64,000 bases of DNA from Enterobacterales bacterium. Lineage in GTDB: Bacteria > Pseudomonadota > Gammaproteobacteria > Enterobacterales > Kangiellaceae. The stretch covers positions 44,735-108,734 of the forward strand of contig JAUZSK010000079.1 of assembly GCA_030949565.1 (NCBI GenBank), read 5' to 3'. Positions 31,570 through 42,298 of this stretch are shown piece by piece (position 1 is the stretch's first letter; each line of letters begins with the position of its first letter). The position numbers and the translations under genes were made by a program. The notes under the pieces are model-generated. The model was not told where the DNA came from and searched no databases. It worked only from the letters and a program-made list of their open reading frames with translations.

Positions 31570-33840
31570 TTAACTAAGATAGTATTTGCTAAAATCTTCA
31601 ACCGTTAAAGGTTTGCTAAAAAGGTAGCCCTGTCCGATATCACAAGCGAGATCTTTTAAGACTTTTAACTCCGCTTCAGTTTCTATTCCTTCTGCAATCA
31701 CTTTCATTCCTAAACTTTTCGACAAGGCTATAATCGCCTCCACAATGGCATAGTTGTTTTTATCAGTATCGATAGCCGTCACAAAGGAACGATCAATTTT
31801 CAGTTTAGATAGTGGAAACTTATTTAAGTAACCCAATGAGGAATAGCCCGTCCCAAAATCATCTACCGCAACGGATATTCCCAATGCTCTTATTTGATTT
31901 AAGACTTCAACGCAGCCGACTTGGTCACTGACTAATACTTCCTCGGTAATTTCTATTTCTAAAAATTTTGCATCAAATTTAAAGTCCGCTAAAGCGCTAG
32001 TCACTTCTTGTAAAAAATCAGCAGACAAAAGTTGGCTTGGTGATACATTAACGGCGACTTGCAAATCACTAAGACCTTGCCCATGCCATTGCTTAGTTTG
32101 TTCAATCGCTTTGCGTAATACCCATTTACCGAGGGATAATATCACGCCACTTGTTTCAGCTATCGATATAAATTCTATAGGAGATACTAAGCCGTGAACA
32201 GGATGATTCCATCTGACTAAAGCTTCCATAGAGTTCATGTTGGATGTTTGCAATCCAATTTTAGATTGATACACCACGAAAAATTCACGGTCAAAATCGG
32301 CAGCCCTTAAATCATTTTCTAATTGATACCTTTTTTGTTCATTCTCGCTGATCGACTTGTCAAAGACAGTTAATCTATTGTTATTTCGTTTTTGTGCCTC
32401 AGCCAATGCCGCATTGGCGTTTTTAAGCAGTAGACTAGCACTTAAACCATGTTCTGGATGAGTCACACAGCCGGTTTGAAAATCCAAAAAGAAATTACCA
32501 TAAAGAGTCTGCAATGGACTATCCATCGCGTTCATCAAATAGCCATTGATTTGTTCTAAAATAGACGGCGGAATCGGACTCGCTTCCGTATTGGCTAATA
32601 AAACGCATAATTTAGCACCGGTAAAACGGTATAAGCGACAGACTTTAAAAGTATCGTGCAGCGGGGATAATGCCGTTTTTAAGCGTAAAACCAAGGCTTT
32701 TATCAAGGCATCACTAACCGAATAACCGTGCGTGGTAGAGACTAGTTTTAAACGTTTCATGCCGACAGTTAAAACATAGAAAGGTGCATCTAAGTCTTTA
32801 CTGATCTGCTCTTCAATATCTAATTCAAGCTTTTTAGTATTGGCCAAACCGGTTAACGGATCATTATAAGCGATATACTCTAATTCACGCTGTGCTTGAA
32901 CGCGCTCACTAATATTCTCAATATAAACCATCACCTGATCGAGATTAGCAACCTTATGAAAAGCTATCTGCAAATCATTACCAGAATCTGAGAGATTCCA
33001 CTGGCAAAAATGACTTTTTGACGATCTAAATTCGGACAAACGCTGTTTAATGGTTTGATAAAAATCACTGGTTTCGAGCTTAGGATACTCCTTACGCCAT
33101 GCAATATTGACAAACTCAAGCTCGCCTTGCAAACTAATGGATGCGATGGCAATAGGGCTTTTTTCGATAAACAAAGCCATTCTGCGTTTTTCATAGTTGG
33201 TTCGGATCATTTTGACCACATAATAACCGACCAAAAGTGCAACAATTAAAACCACCAAACTAAAAGCCAAAACTAAAAAAGACATGGTTGATAATTGTTT
33301 ATTGGAATGCTGATTAGATAATGCTATCTGTTGCTGAATTTTCAGCTTGAGCTCATTAATGACCGGTTTTGCATCGAGTCCCATCCGAGTCACACTAGCA
33401 AGTAGTTGTCTCACATGGTCCCAGCGTGATTGTGTGTCTTGATCGAAACAAGAATAATCTGTTGTGCGCTTAAATTAATTTTTGAATTTAGATCTAGCAG
33501 TTTTTGTATGGACTGGTTATTCGGGAAAGGCTTTGCTTATTGCATTTAAATAACCACCAACTTGCTTCTTTGCGAAGGCCAACTTAGGCATATCGGATAA
33601 CTTATCTTCGGTGGCATAATGTTCATAAAGAATTCTCTCACGCTCATAAAGCCAGTGCTCCAGCTCCGATATATTATTAAAAAGCGGTAACTGTTGTTCT
33701 GTTAATCGATGGTTGACGCTTGAAATGCTACTACCGGTTTGGTACACAAAAAAGGAAACTGAGCCACCAAAAATGAGTATAAAGAGGTACACGAGTATTA
33801 TCTCGTATTTGAGGTTATTAGATGTTTTTCGAATGACCAA
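31570..33840 (-). CDS. Membrane GGDEF-EAL protein (degenerate GGDEF; two frameshifts)
   Basis: c-di-GMP phosphodiesterase-type protein. It starts at a TTG near 33840, with an N-terminal helix (YEIILVYLFILIFGG), a periplasmic helical sensor, a second helix (MSFLVLAFSLVVLIVALLVG), a PAS-like stretch, then GGDEF and EAL domains. The GGDEF motif is replaced (RFTGAKLC), so no cyclase activity is expected. The EAL domain is complete: MEALVRWNHP, ITEEVL, DDFGTGYSSLGYL and KIDRSFV. An extra base near 33523-33528 and a missing base near 33446-33448 cancel; reading through between them gives a coherent sensor of about 756 residues in total. Confidence 0.82.
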
Positions 33841-34028
33841 TTTAGATCCAAGTTTGCTTCTACTACTCGTCGAACAAGAGTATTTTAATCAATATAGTCC
33901 ATTAATAGGCTGACGCCTGCTTGATCTATCGGCTAACAGTGCTGTTTCTTAACATCCTAGTGCGCCGCTCTTCGCTTACCATCAGTATTGACATGATTCG
34001 TTTCGGACAGGAAAGTTACACAAATGAT

Positions 34029-34337
34029 CTAACGTCGCTTTTTTAAAGACGCCAGTTTATCATCCGCTCTTTTTGCTACGCTGGACAAGAGTTTCTGAAA
34101 TTGACCCAACCAACGACGTGCTAGCGGGTATTCTAAGGCAAGGATAGCCAAACCGATAGGGATTAGTACAATGGCCGGGCCGGGTAGGATTATCAATAAC
34201 AGGCCCAACGCAACGACCAAAACACCTGCTAAGGTAATTAATATTTTTTTAGCTGGACGTCCAAGCGGTGTATCCAACGCATTTTTCAGTAATCGCTTAA
34301 CGCCACCAAAAGCCTCTTCGTAACTATTCTTATTCAT
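34029..34337 (-). CDS. Small membrane protein, PGPGW/LPGPA type
   Basis: 102 residues. Two hydrophobic segments form a hairpin around the LPGPA motif (LLLIILPGPAIVLIPIGLAI), the signature of a family of uncharacterised transmembrane proteins, with charged basic ends. Function unknown. It lies 99 bases downstream of the AI-2E-type gene in the same orientation. Confidence 0.75.
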   Translation of the reverse strand: MNKNSYEEAFGGVKRLLKNALDTPLGRPAKKILITLAGVLVVALGLLLIILPGPAIVLIPIGLAILALEYPLARRWLGQFQKLLSSVAKRADDKLASLKKRR

Positions 34338-34436
34338 TGAATCGGATCCATTGGTAAATTAACAGCTGATAGATAATCATATCGCTGATAGTAGAATAAA
34401 AACGATGACAAGGGGTGTAGCAAATGTAACAAGGTT

Positions 34437-35516
34437 TTAATTCTGACGGGAAGGTTGATTATCTACATTTCCAACATCCGCTGGAACGGATACGTCCTCC
34501 GGCCCTAGCATAATCGCTATCCAAAGGGTTTTTGGGTTATTTTCCAAAGCTATTTTAATCGCCATGGTCAATGGAACGGATAAGAACATACCGACGGAAC
34601 CGAAGATCCAGCCCCAAAAGATTAAGGACAAAAAGACCACAAAGGTCGAAAGCCCTAGCATTTTTCCCATAAATTTTGGCTCTAGGTAATTGCCAACCAA
34701 TGTATTAGCGAATAAGAAGGTTAAAAAGGTCCACAATACGGCAGAAGGACCAATTTGAACAAACGCTAAGATAATCGGCGGTATTGCAGCGATAATCGAA
34801 CCGATATTGGGAATATAATTGAGTAAAAAGGCCAACATTCCCCATAAAAAAGGATAATCCACACCGATAAATACCAATGAGATTGAAACAATAAAACCGG
34901 TTAGCAAACTAGCCGCAGTTTTAATGGCTAAATAGTGTCTCACCTTATCCAATACCTTGTTGATGTGAATCATTTTATCTTTGCTATCTGAAAATGCTCT
35001 AGCAAATTTGATCGGAAAGCTCGACATTTCTGCAAGTATAAAAATAACACTGAAAAAGATAATAAAGAATTCTTGGAAGATATAATTAACACCACCAACC
35101 ACTCGACTGACTAAAGCCAAACCATATTGGTCGATTAAGGTCGCCAGCTCAAAACTTTTTATGGGTAATCCTTTATCCGCAAACCACTCAAAAATACCGC
35201 CCAGGCTTTGATGCAATTTCTCCGCGTAAACTTCTTTATTTGCACCAAAAGACTGAATGGAGTCACCAACTAAATAGCCAACAAAGCCAAGAAAAGACAG
35301 CACCAAAACAAGCACGATTAAAATCGCTAAGCCCTGCGGCACCTTGCGCTCGCTCAGCCATTTAATGGGTGGAATACAAACAACGGAAATAAATAAAGCC
35401 AATAAAAATTCAGCAATAATTGGCGCCGCGACTTTAAAACCCGCCACCAGAATGACAAATGCAGCGGCAGTCACCATATAAGACGTATTTTGGCTTTTAG
35501 TTCCATCCATGTTCAT
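34437..35516 (-). CDS. AI-2E family transporter (PerM/TqsA type)
   Basis: 359-residue inner-membrane protein of the AI-2E exporter (UPF0118) family; substrates are mostly unknown and range from autoinducer to sodium or potassium. It shows the family architecture: an N-terminal helix pair, a large periplasmic loop, and the C-terminal helices with FLWGMLAFLLNYIPNIGSII and GNYLEPKFMGKMLGLSTFVV. It overlaps none of its neighbours; a cytochrome b561 gene is 16 bases upstream, so they may be co-transcribed. Confidence 0.85.
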   Translation of the reverse strand: MNMDGTKSQNTSYMVTAAAFVILVAGFKVAAPIIAEFLLALFISVVCIPPIKWLSERKVPQGLAILIVLVLVLSFLGFVGYLVGDSIQSFGANKEVYAEKLHQSLGGIFEWFADKGLPIKSFELATLIDQYGLALVSRVVGGVNYIFQEFFIIFFSVIFILAEMSSFPIKFARAFSDSKDKMIHINKVLDKVRHYLAIKTAASLLTGFIVSISLVFIGVDYPFLWGMLAFLLNYIPNIGSIIAAIPPIILAFVQIGPSAVLWTFLTFLFANTLVGNYLEPKFMGKMLGLSTFVVFLSLIFWGWIFGSVGMFLSVPLTMAIKIALENNPKTLWIAIMLGPEDVSVPADVGNVDNQPSRQN

Positions 35517-35532
35517 AGTACGACCTGTTATA

Positions 35533-36079
35533 TTATTTGCCTAGCATTCGGTTGAGTGTATTGTCTTTGCTTATAAAATGATGTTTTAAGGCGGCTGCAG
35601 CATGTAGTGCAAAAAACAGCGATAAGGATATAGGCGATGACTTCATGTATTTCCTCAAAGGCTTCTCCCAAGTCTTTATTTTTTGCTAAAAAACTCGGGA
35701 TCTCAAACAGCCCATAAACACTGATACCATAACCAAAGTACATCGACATCAGCACACCGCTAATCGGCATAATCAATAATAATAATAAAAGCGTCCATTT
35801 GGCTGCATGACTGATGCCTATTTCGGCTTTGGTCATTCCTTCAATAGGTTTAGGATTTTGTCCACTCAAGGTCCAATACCAACGGAATAAAGCCAGCAAC
35901 AATAAAACAAATCCACTAGCTTTATGCAAGCCTATTATCGAATCTCGGGTTGCCCCCTTGTCCATATCGGCCATAATAAAACCGACCGTGAGTAGCGTGA
36001 CCACCATCAAGACCATCAACCAATGAATAATAATTGTTACCTTGCCATAAGTGCTTTCTGTATTTCTTAGCATGCCCAT
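35533..36079 (-). CDS. Cytochrome b561 (one frameshift)
   Basis: Four-helix di-haem b561 of the CybB family. Two haem ligands are in IHWLMVLMVVTL and GLHKASGF; the remaining ones lie in the last helix. As written, the last helix is lost after ILIAVF; removing one base of a six-A run (35611-35616) gives FALHAAAALKHHFISKDN, the typical last helix, and a 181-residue protein ending at 35533. Its role is electron transfer from quinol, often linked to superoxide handling in E. coli CybB. Confidence 0.87.
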
Positions 36080-36190
36080 TCTCCTGCTATCAATTAATGA
36101 GATGTTACTAACGGGATTGCATTACCTTTAGCAACTGATATATGTTGTTATTTTACCACCATTCGATGTCATAAGCATGACACCAATCGA

Positions 36191-37547
36191 CTAAAGCAGT
36201 CGATTTAAAATGCTATCTAACTTGGCGCGTTTAACAGACTTAAGCAGTTTGCTGGCTTCTGGCCGGTATTGCTCAATGGTTTCTATTTCTTCGAAATGCT
36301 TAACCTGCGAGCAATGGGAGAGAATATTGCCCAATTCTTGATTAAACTTGTCCGCCAACTGCTGCTGCGGATCTTGAATTAACACGCCATTTTCTATATC
36401 CAGACGCCAAGCTCTTGGGTTGATATTGTGGCCTGTAATTAAATAATTAGACTGATCTGAGCTAATACCCTTTAGATGAAAACTATTGCCAGGGTCAAGC
36501 CATAGATTAATCGACAACAGATCTTGGTCAATAAATTTTTGGTGTTTTTGTACAAATCGACGTAAACTCGTCTCATAAATATAGGGTAATATTCCGATTT
36601 TATTAAATGGCTGATCTTCAGCAATATAAAAATCATTAGCCGTTTTATCGCCCACTAAAATAGTGACTTTTTTTCCTTGCTTTAACTGTTGTCGTACCGC
36701 CTTGTTAACTTTTGCTGGAAAATTAAAATAGGGTGTAAAGATAACCAATTCTTTTTTAGTTTGTTTTATTAATTCGTAAATAGTTTGGTTTAGTCTATTT
36801 TTGCGCCCACCAAACCCTAATAGCGGGGTTAAAAATATACCTCTATTTTCGGAAGCATCTAGCGGATTTTTTATAAAATACTCGGATCGCCTTAGCTTAA
36901 TTTTTAATCGCCGAATAGCACTTTTCAGTTGTTTAATACCTAGTATATTTTGTTTAACCAATGATTTTACCGCATCATTTTTTACAAAAATTATTTTGCA
37001 AAAAAGTGACGAAAGAATGACTAAGCTGTTTACTATGAATTAAATGGTAGCGATCACAACGATACTTTTTATGCTGTTGAAGATACACATTATTTAAACT
37101 CGCACCGCTATAGAGTAAAGTATCGTCAATCACAAAACCTTTTAAATGCAGCACACCGAGAAACTCTTTACTTTTAACCGGCACTCCCAAAATATCAATC
37201 GGATGTTGGAACTTATCATTCATTTCTCGATAAAGCCTCACATTGCCAACACTCTTAGCATGCCCCATTAGACCACGTTGCGCTCGTAGGAAATCAACAA
37301 AAACTTTAACATCCAACTTCGGATTATTCTGTTTCGCTTCATAAAGCGCTTGCAAAACTTGTTGACCCGCTTCGTCGTCCTGTAAATAAAGTGCGGTAAT
37401 ATAAATACGCTGCTTAGCATTTTTAATCAAGGATAATAGGTTTTCACGATATTCTGATGCCTTGCTGAGGATCTGAATATCATCAGCATTGATCGCTATT
37501 TTGGGTAACTCAGCAAAAAAATCTTTGGCTTTGGCGCGTAACATCAT
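36191..37547 (-). CDS. pssA: Phosphatidylserine synthase, phospholipase D type (one frameshift)
   Basis: CDP-diacylglycerol:serine O-phosphatidyltransferase, first step of phosphatidylethanolamine synthesis. Both HKD motifs are readable, in HLKGFVIDDTLLYSGAS and HLKGISSDQSNYLITGHN; the latter is in the second half. The gene is split by a six-T run (36978-36983); removing one base joins the parts (CKNDAVKSLVKQ) into 451 residues, the same length as E. coli PssA. It lies 3 bases downstream of efpL in the same orientation. Confidence 0.93.
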
Positions 37548-37549
37548 AG

Positions 37550-38119
37550 TTAATCAGCCCGCCCCATAAATTTCTTATCTTGAGTATTAATTTTAACTTT
37601 TTCGCCGTTACTAATATATTCTGGCACTTGAATGGTCAAACCGGTGGCAAAACGCGCGGGTTTAGTTCTTGATGCCGCGGATGCACCCTTGATGGAAGGG
37701 TCAGTTTCAGTAATAACCATTTCCACCGACTGAGGTAATTCAAGACCAATGGCTCGACCATCCACTTCTAAAACTTTTAAACCTTGAGTCTCTTCATTAA
37801 TAAACAGCAATTCGTCTTCGATATCTGCCTGTTTGAAGCCATGTTGGCTATAGTCTTCATTGTCCATAAAGATGTAATCATCACCATCAAGATAAGAAAA
37901 ATTAACCTCTCGGCGGTTTAAATCAATGGCGCTCAGCATATCATCGCCTTTAAAACTGTGTTCTACCTTGCTACCACTGCCGATTTCAGCAAACCTTGTT
38001 TTATAAAGGGTTGCTGCGCCTCGGGCACTGGGACTATGCACATCGACATGTTTCACTAACAAGAGCTTTCCATTGTATTCCACTGCAATTCCGCGTTTTA
38101 AATCACTCGCTTTTGGCAT
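37550..38119 (-). CDS. efpL: Elongation factor P-like protein EfpL (YeiP)
   Basis: Paralogue of EF-P that helps the ribosome through difficult nascent motifs. 189 residues, three beta-barrel domains. The tip loop [12 protein letters not shown] carries an arginine where EF-P has the modified lysine, the hallmark of EfpL. Intact. It begins 23 bases from a 265-base inverted-repeat element, so its promoter may lie inside that element. Confidence 0.9.
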   Translation of the reverse strand: MPKASDLKRGIAVEYNGKLLLVKHVDVHSPSARGAATLYKTRFAEIGSGSKVEHSFKGDDMLSAIDLNRREVNFSYLDGDDYIFMDNEDYSQHGFKQADIEDELLFINEETQGLKVLEVDGRAIGLELPQSVEMVITETDPSIKGASAASRTKPARFATGLTIQVPEYISNGEKVKINTQDKKFMGRAD

Positions 38120-38141
38120 TGTTATCTCTATTTAATTGTTA

Positions 38142-38406
38142 TATACCCATTATCAATCAAGATGCAGGTTTCAGCAAGGCTAGAAATTATCCTATTTGAG
38201 GTGAGGAATTTTAGGGCTAGTATTCTAGCGCAAAATTTATCAACAAAGATGAGGGTTGTTTATAGCCTTGCCCTAGGGGTGCTCAGCTAGAAAACTTGCA
38301 CAGCGTTACGGCTCTTGCAAAGGACCAGTCATTCGCTTCGAACCGCGCCTTGTTCAAGTGTCCTAGCTGAACACTGAATCATGCATCTTGATTGATAATG
38401 GGTATA
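38142..38406. mobile_element. MITE-like element with perfect 25-bp terminal repeats
   Basis: A perfect inverted repeat of 25 bases occupies 38142-38166 and 38382-38406 (starts TATACCCATTATCAATCAAG). A second pair of 12-base arms, 38279-38290 and 38363-38374, matches at 11 of 12 positions. The 265-base element has no coding frame. Size and structure fit a non-autonomous miniature transposable element or a large dispersed hairpin. It fills the upstream region of efpL. Confidence 0.6.
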
Positions 38407-38523
38407 ACAGCAAAAGGGACATTTTGCCCCTACATTAATCTTATTTTAACAAGGCTTTCCACCAGATAACAACCAATGCGGCTTATTAGCCCCCTATGTT
38501 GCTAACATTGTCGAATTTTTGGC

Positions 38524-38568
38524 AAAAAAAACCTGGAAAGAGCCGAAACAAGGCTAATTTCCAGGTTT
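38524..38568 (-). terminator. Terminator of btuB
   Basis: On the minus strand, an 11-base stem AAACCTGGAAA / TTTCCAGGTTT with an inner AGCC/GGCT stem, then a run of seven T residues; it lies about 50 bases beyond the btuB stop. Confidence 0.8.
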
Positions 38569-38572
38569 GTGC

Positions 38573-38604
38573 CTAATTTAAAGCCATTATTTACTTTAAA
38601 TTAG
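38573..38604. repeat. AT-rich hairpin after btuB
   Basis: Perfect 11-base inverted repeat CTAATTTAAAG / CTTTAAATTAG between the btuB stop and its terminator. Confidence 0.6.
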
Positions 38605-38614
38605 TGCCTACAAC

Positions 38615-40531
38615 TTAAAAATGACGATAAATGATCGAAAGCATCATTTCTCGCCCCGGTACATTGTAATTAACCACACTAGGGAGGTCATTTTCAGTAA
38701 AATCAGTGATTTTAAACTTTAATTCCGTTTGCTGGTTAAGCTGATAACCAAAACCCAGATTGAGCGTCACTCGGGGTTTCAAATAGACGGGAGTCGCGGG
38801 AAAACTTGAGAAATCATTGTCTCGACGACGACCTGAATAATTAACCTGAGAATAGAAGGAAAAATCACCGAGATCGGCAATCAATTCATAGGAATAATGT
38901 TCCTTCGCCCGTCTTAATAACTGCTCATTCTTTGGCTGACCGCTAAATGCGTCAAGGCTAGTATCGATCGCATCAACATAACTCGCGCTAAATTGATGTC
39001 TTAATTTTCCCTGCCGAAATTGATAAATCGCCTCATAACCTTTTAGGCTTGCCTGATCAATATTGAAAGGTAGAAAAGAAAAATTAACCGGATTAAAAAC
39101 GAATGTAATTAACTGACTCACTTGATTGTCAAAACGAGCGATAGAAAAAGACTGATTTTCCCACACGCCTTTAAGTAAAAACTCAGTATTGTAAGACACT
39201 TCACTTTGTAGTTCGGGATTACTATAATTTGGATAGTAGAGATCATTAAATGTCGGTGCTTTAAAACCTTTGGCTCGGCTAGCGGAAAAATTGTAGTGAT
39301 TTAGAAACTGATAACCAGCGCTTAGGTTAAAGGTATTCTCAGAGCCCACGGTATTGATATCATCCGAACGAATGGATGCTTCTGTTGAAAAATTTCCCCA
39401 TTTAGCCACGCTCGAAATAAATAACGCACTCACATTGCGTTTTTGTTGATCAAAATTGGCAAAACTACCATCAAATTGTAGAATTTGGCTACCCTCGAGA
39501 TCTTCCCAGTATTTTTCAAAACCGCCAGAAAAGCTAATCTCATCACTCAACTGGTAACGCGTTAAAGCATTCAACTGATTTCTCTCAGTAACAAAGGTTG
39601 AACCTTGTTTCAGCGCAGCGCGGCTATCAAAAGAAAAAGATTCATCACGACTTTGTTTAACGCTGAATTCTGAAATCCAATCACCTTCAACAAAATGATA
39701 ACGAATATTTAAAAGGCGGTTATCATATTCATTACTATTAGCGCCCCAAGAATTATCAAATTGATTGTCACCTTGATCAAACTGCAACACCCAATCGAGT
39801 GTGGTGCTATCCGATAAGCTGTAATCACCTCGGATGGCAGCGGAAATACGTTGATAGCCATCCAAATCCGGTTCTGAATCAGGTGTGGTGGCACTTGAAT
39901 CATCAAATACATCAATCCCATCATACTGTTCAAAACTGGCTGTGATGGTATTATTAATACTGTCACTACCAAAAGCCGCGCTGACATTGGTCGCAACAAA
40001 ACCATTTGAGCCAGTTGATGCTTGAATCGAATATTCACCCTGTTTTAAACGTCGGGTAAAAATCTGAATGACACCTCCAATCGCATCACTGCCCCAAAGC
40101 GCCGCCCGCGGTCCCTTCACGATTTCAATTTTTTCTATCTGCGCTACAGGAATGGTTTCAAAGTTTTTATTACCCAGCGTGGCAGAGCCGACGCGTATCC
40201 CATCCACCAGAATTAAGGTGTGATCAGAACTACTACCACGAACAAATAAGGAGGCAGGCTGACCCGCGCCGCCGGTATATACAAAGTCAAAGCCTGAGAC
40301 TTGTGCAAGCAGTTCAGTAATTGACTTGGGTTGAATTCTTTCAATATCTTCGCGGCTGATGATGGTCACCGTGGCTAAGGTATCATTGACATTTTGTTCG
40401 ATACGATTGGCACTCACCTGCAAGATATTATCTTGGTCTTCCTTTGCCAATACAGCATTGGATGTGACGAAACTAAAACAGACAAGAGAAGACGCAATGA
40501 GACCCCGCGTCTGATGGATTTTGTTAAACAT
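38615..40531 (-). CDS. btuB: TonB-dependent cobalamin receptor
   Basis: Outer-membrane 22-strand barrel that imports vitamin B12. 638 residues. Signal peptide ends near residue 29 (NAVLA); the TonB box/N-terminus (DNILQVSANRIEQNV) is very similar to E. coli BtuB. The plug has GSSSDHTLILVDGIRVGS and EIVKGPRAALWGSDAIGGVI; the barrel ends in an aromatic residue (IYRHF). A cobalamin riboswitch sits between it and btuF. Confidence 0.93.
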   Translation of the reverse strand: MFNKIHQTRGLIASSLVCFSFVTSNAVLAKEDQDNILQVSANRIEQNVNDTLATVTIISREDIERIQPKSITELLAQVSGFDFVYTGGAGQPASLFVRGSSSDHTLILVDGIRVGSATLGNKNFETIPVAQIEKIEIVKGPRAALWGSDAIGGVIQIFTRRLKQGEYSIQASTGSNGFVATNVSAAFGSDSINNTITASFEQYDGIDVFDDSSATTPDSEPDLDGYQRISAAIRGDYSLSDSTTLDWVLQFDQGDNQFDNSWGANSNEYDNRLLNIRYHFVEGDWISEFSVKQSRDESFSFDSRAALKQGSTFVTERNQLNALTRYQLSDEISFSGGFEKYWEDLEGSQILQFDGSFANFDQQKRNVSALFISSVAKWGNFSTEASIRSDDINTVGSENTFNLSAGYQFLNHYNFSASRAKGFKAPTFNDLYYPNYSNPELQSEVSYNTEFLLKGVWENQSFSIARFDNQVSQLITFVFNPVNFSFLPFNIDQASLKGYEAIYQFRQGKLRHQFSASYVDAIDTSLDAFSGQPKNEQLLRRAKEHYSYELIADLGDFSFYSQVNYSGRRRDNDFSSFPATPVYLKPRVTLNLGFGYQLNQQTELKFKITDFTENDLPSVVNYNVPGREMMLSIIYRHF

Positions 40532-40644
40532 ACTATTACCCTCAAAACCTAGCCTTTGCTAGGTCATTTATTTTGACGCCCGCCGCGTCGGTTTTATAAT
40601 TAACAAGTCAGGATCGGTTATTTTATTGACCTGTTAGCAAATTG

Positions 40645-40785
40645 TTATCGAGTCGGTCTCCGGACTTATCTAGAGATGATTTATTAAAATCACAATCTAG
40701 CTTCACCGTTGCGGGGGCAGTGTTGGCATCTCACCAACTTCCCAATTGTCCGATTCTTACTCGGAACACTCGATAAAAAATCCTT
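40645..40785 (-). promoter_or_regulatory. Cobalamin riboswitch of btuB
   Basis: Read on the minus strand, the conserved core is visible: GGTGAGATGCCAACACTG followed by CCCCCGCAACGGTGAA, and then AAGTCCGGAGACCGAC near the 3' end. This is the adenosylcobalamin riboswitch class. It lies about 115 bases upstream of the btuB ATG and would switch off btuB when B12 is plentiful. Confidence 0.9.
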
Positions 40786-40807
40786 TTAAGTATTGCTCCA
40801 AATTCGT

Positions 40808-41674
40808 TTATTGACGATTAGTCAATGAGTCTCTCGCTTGATCAATGCTTTTACAAAGTTGCCTCAATCCTTCAATCGCTCGCGGTGTAAACCGCTGTAG
40901 CAGGTCACCGTCCAATGAAAATATTTGATCTTTGTTAACTGCCGTTATCTCAGGCCAGGCTGACCACAGCTTTGCTTTATGCGTAAAGTTTTTTGAATTA
41001 TCGGGAATGATAATGACCTCAGGCATCGCCATCACGACTGATTCAAAACTAACTGCGGGATAGGGCGCTTTAGCCTTTTCAAAAATGTTTTTCCCGCCGC
41101 AATCACTGATCAAACTGTTAAGCCAATTATCGCCGCCAATAGTACGCAGCGGTTTATGCCAAAGTTGATAGAAAACTTTTATTTTGCTTTTGTCGCTGTA
41201 GCTATTTTTAATCGTCCGATATTGTTTGGATAGTTTTTTAGCCAAATTTCGAGCAACATTTTGGGTGCCTGTTAACCTTCCGAGAGCTAGAATTTCCTCA
41301 ATCACTTGATTGACGTTTTTCGGATGACTATAAAATAGATTCATTCCTAGCGATTCAATTTTTTCTAAATCGGATGCTTTATTGCCGCCTTTCCAGGCAA
41401 TCACCAGGTCGGGTTTTAACGCCAATATTTTCTCAATTTTTATACCTGAAAAATTCCCAACTCGAGGTATTTTTTTCGCTGCTTGTGGATAGTCTGCATA
41501 TTCTAAAGTAGCCACAATTCGATCACCGACACCCAGTGCAAATAAAATCTCAACCGAATGCGGTGATAAGGCAATAATTCGCTGTGCACTAGGTTCTTTT
41601 GCCGAAACATTAAAACAGTAAACTAAGGCTAAAAATAACAAGCCATAAGGTTTGTTTTTATAGTGAAACATCAC
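40808..41674 (-). CDS. btuF: Cobalamin-binding periplasmic protein
   Basis: Periplasmic B12-binding protein of the BtuCDF importer. 288 residues with a signal peptide (GLLFLALVYCFNVSA). Family segments: RIIALSPHSVEILFALGVGD, KPDLVIAWKGGN and WLNSLISDCGGKNIF. It overlaps the cobO stop by 4 bases and is the last gene of the operon. Confidence 0.88.
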   Translation of the reverse strand: MMFHYKNKPYGLLFLALVYCFNVSAKEPSAQRIIALSPHSVEILFALGVGDRIVATLEYADYPQAAKKIPRVGNFSGIKIEKILALKPDLVIAWKGGNKASDLEKIESLGMNLFYSHPKNVNQVIEEILALGRLTGTQNVARNLAKKLSKQYRTIKNSYSDKSKIKVFYQLWHKPLRTIGGDNWLNSLISDCGGKNIFEKAKAPYPAVSFESVVMAMPEVIIIPDNSKNFTHKAKLWSAWPEITAVNKDQIFSLDGDLLQRFTPRAIEGLRQLCKSIDQARDSLTNRQ

Positions 41675-42288
41675 CAGTCCACTCCTTTTCGCGCTTTTAT
41701 TCCTGCTCGATAGGCGTGTTTCTCATCTTTAATTTCACTAATGGTATCGGCGATTTGTTTTAAGTCTTTGCCTGCGCCTCTGCCGGTAATCACCACCGTT
41801 TGTTCCGCCGGACGGTTGATAATGGCATGGATAACATCCTCTTTATCCAAATATTTATAACCCAGCATATAGGTCAATTCATCCAATAGCACCACATGAT
41901 AGCGAGCATCAGCTAGGTATTTTTTTGCTTCAGTCCAAACCTCAGTGGCGGCTTTAATATCGCCTTCGCGGTCTTGGGTATCCCAAGTAAAACCGGTTGC
42001 CATTACTGAAAAAGGTACCCCGTGGGAGGCAAGTAAATGACGCTCACCACACTCCCAATCGCCTTTAATAAACTGTGCCACAGCCGCTTTATAACCGTGA
42101 CCAACGCAACGAGTGACCACACCGAAACCAGCCGTAGATTTGCCTTTTCCATTGCCGGTAATGAGTAACACTAAACCGCGTTCTTCGGTTGCTTTAGCGA
42201 TTGATGCATCTACCTTTTGCTTCAGTTTCTGCGATTTTATTTTATGTTTTTTATTTATATCTTTCACTTGTTTCTCCGAAGCCACCAA
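41671..42288 (-). CDS. cobO: Cob(I)yrinic acid a,c-diamide adenosyltransferase
   Basis: CobA/CobO/BtuR-type ATP:corrinoid adenosyltransferase, making the adenosylcobalamin needed by IcmF. 205 residues. The P-loop ITGNGKGKSTAGFGVVTR is at the start, with VVLLDELTYMLGYKYL and RPAEQTVVITGRGA. It lies inside the importer operon, coupling uptake to adenosylation. Confidence 0.93.
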   Translation of the reverse strand: MVASEKQVKDINKKHKIKSQKLKQKVDASIAKATEERGLVLLITGNGKGKSTAGFGVVTRCVGHGYKAAVAQFIKGDWECGERHLLASHGVPFSVMATGFTWDTQDREGDIKAATEVWTEAKKYLADARYHVVLLDELTYMLGYKYLDKEDVIHAIINRPAEQTVVITGRGAGKDLKQIADTISEIKDEKHAYRAGIKARKGVDW

Positions 42289-42298
42289 GGGCGCGATT

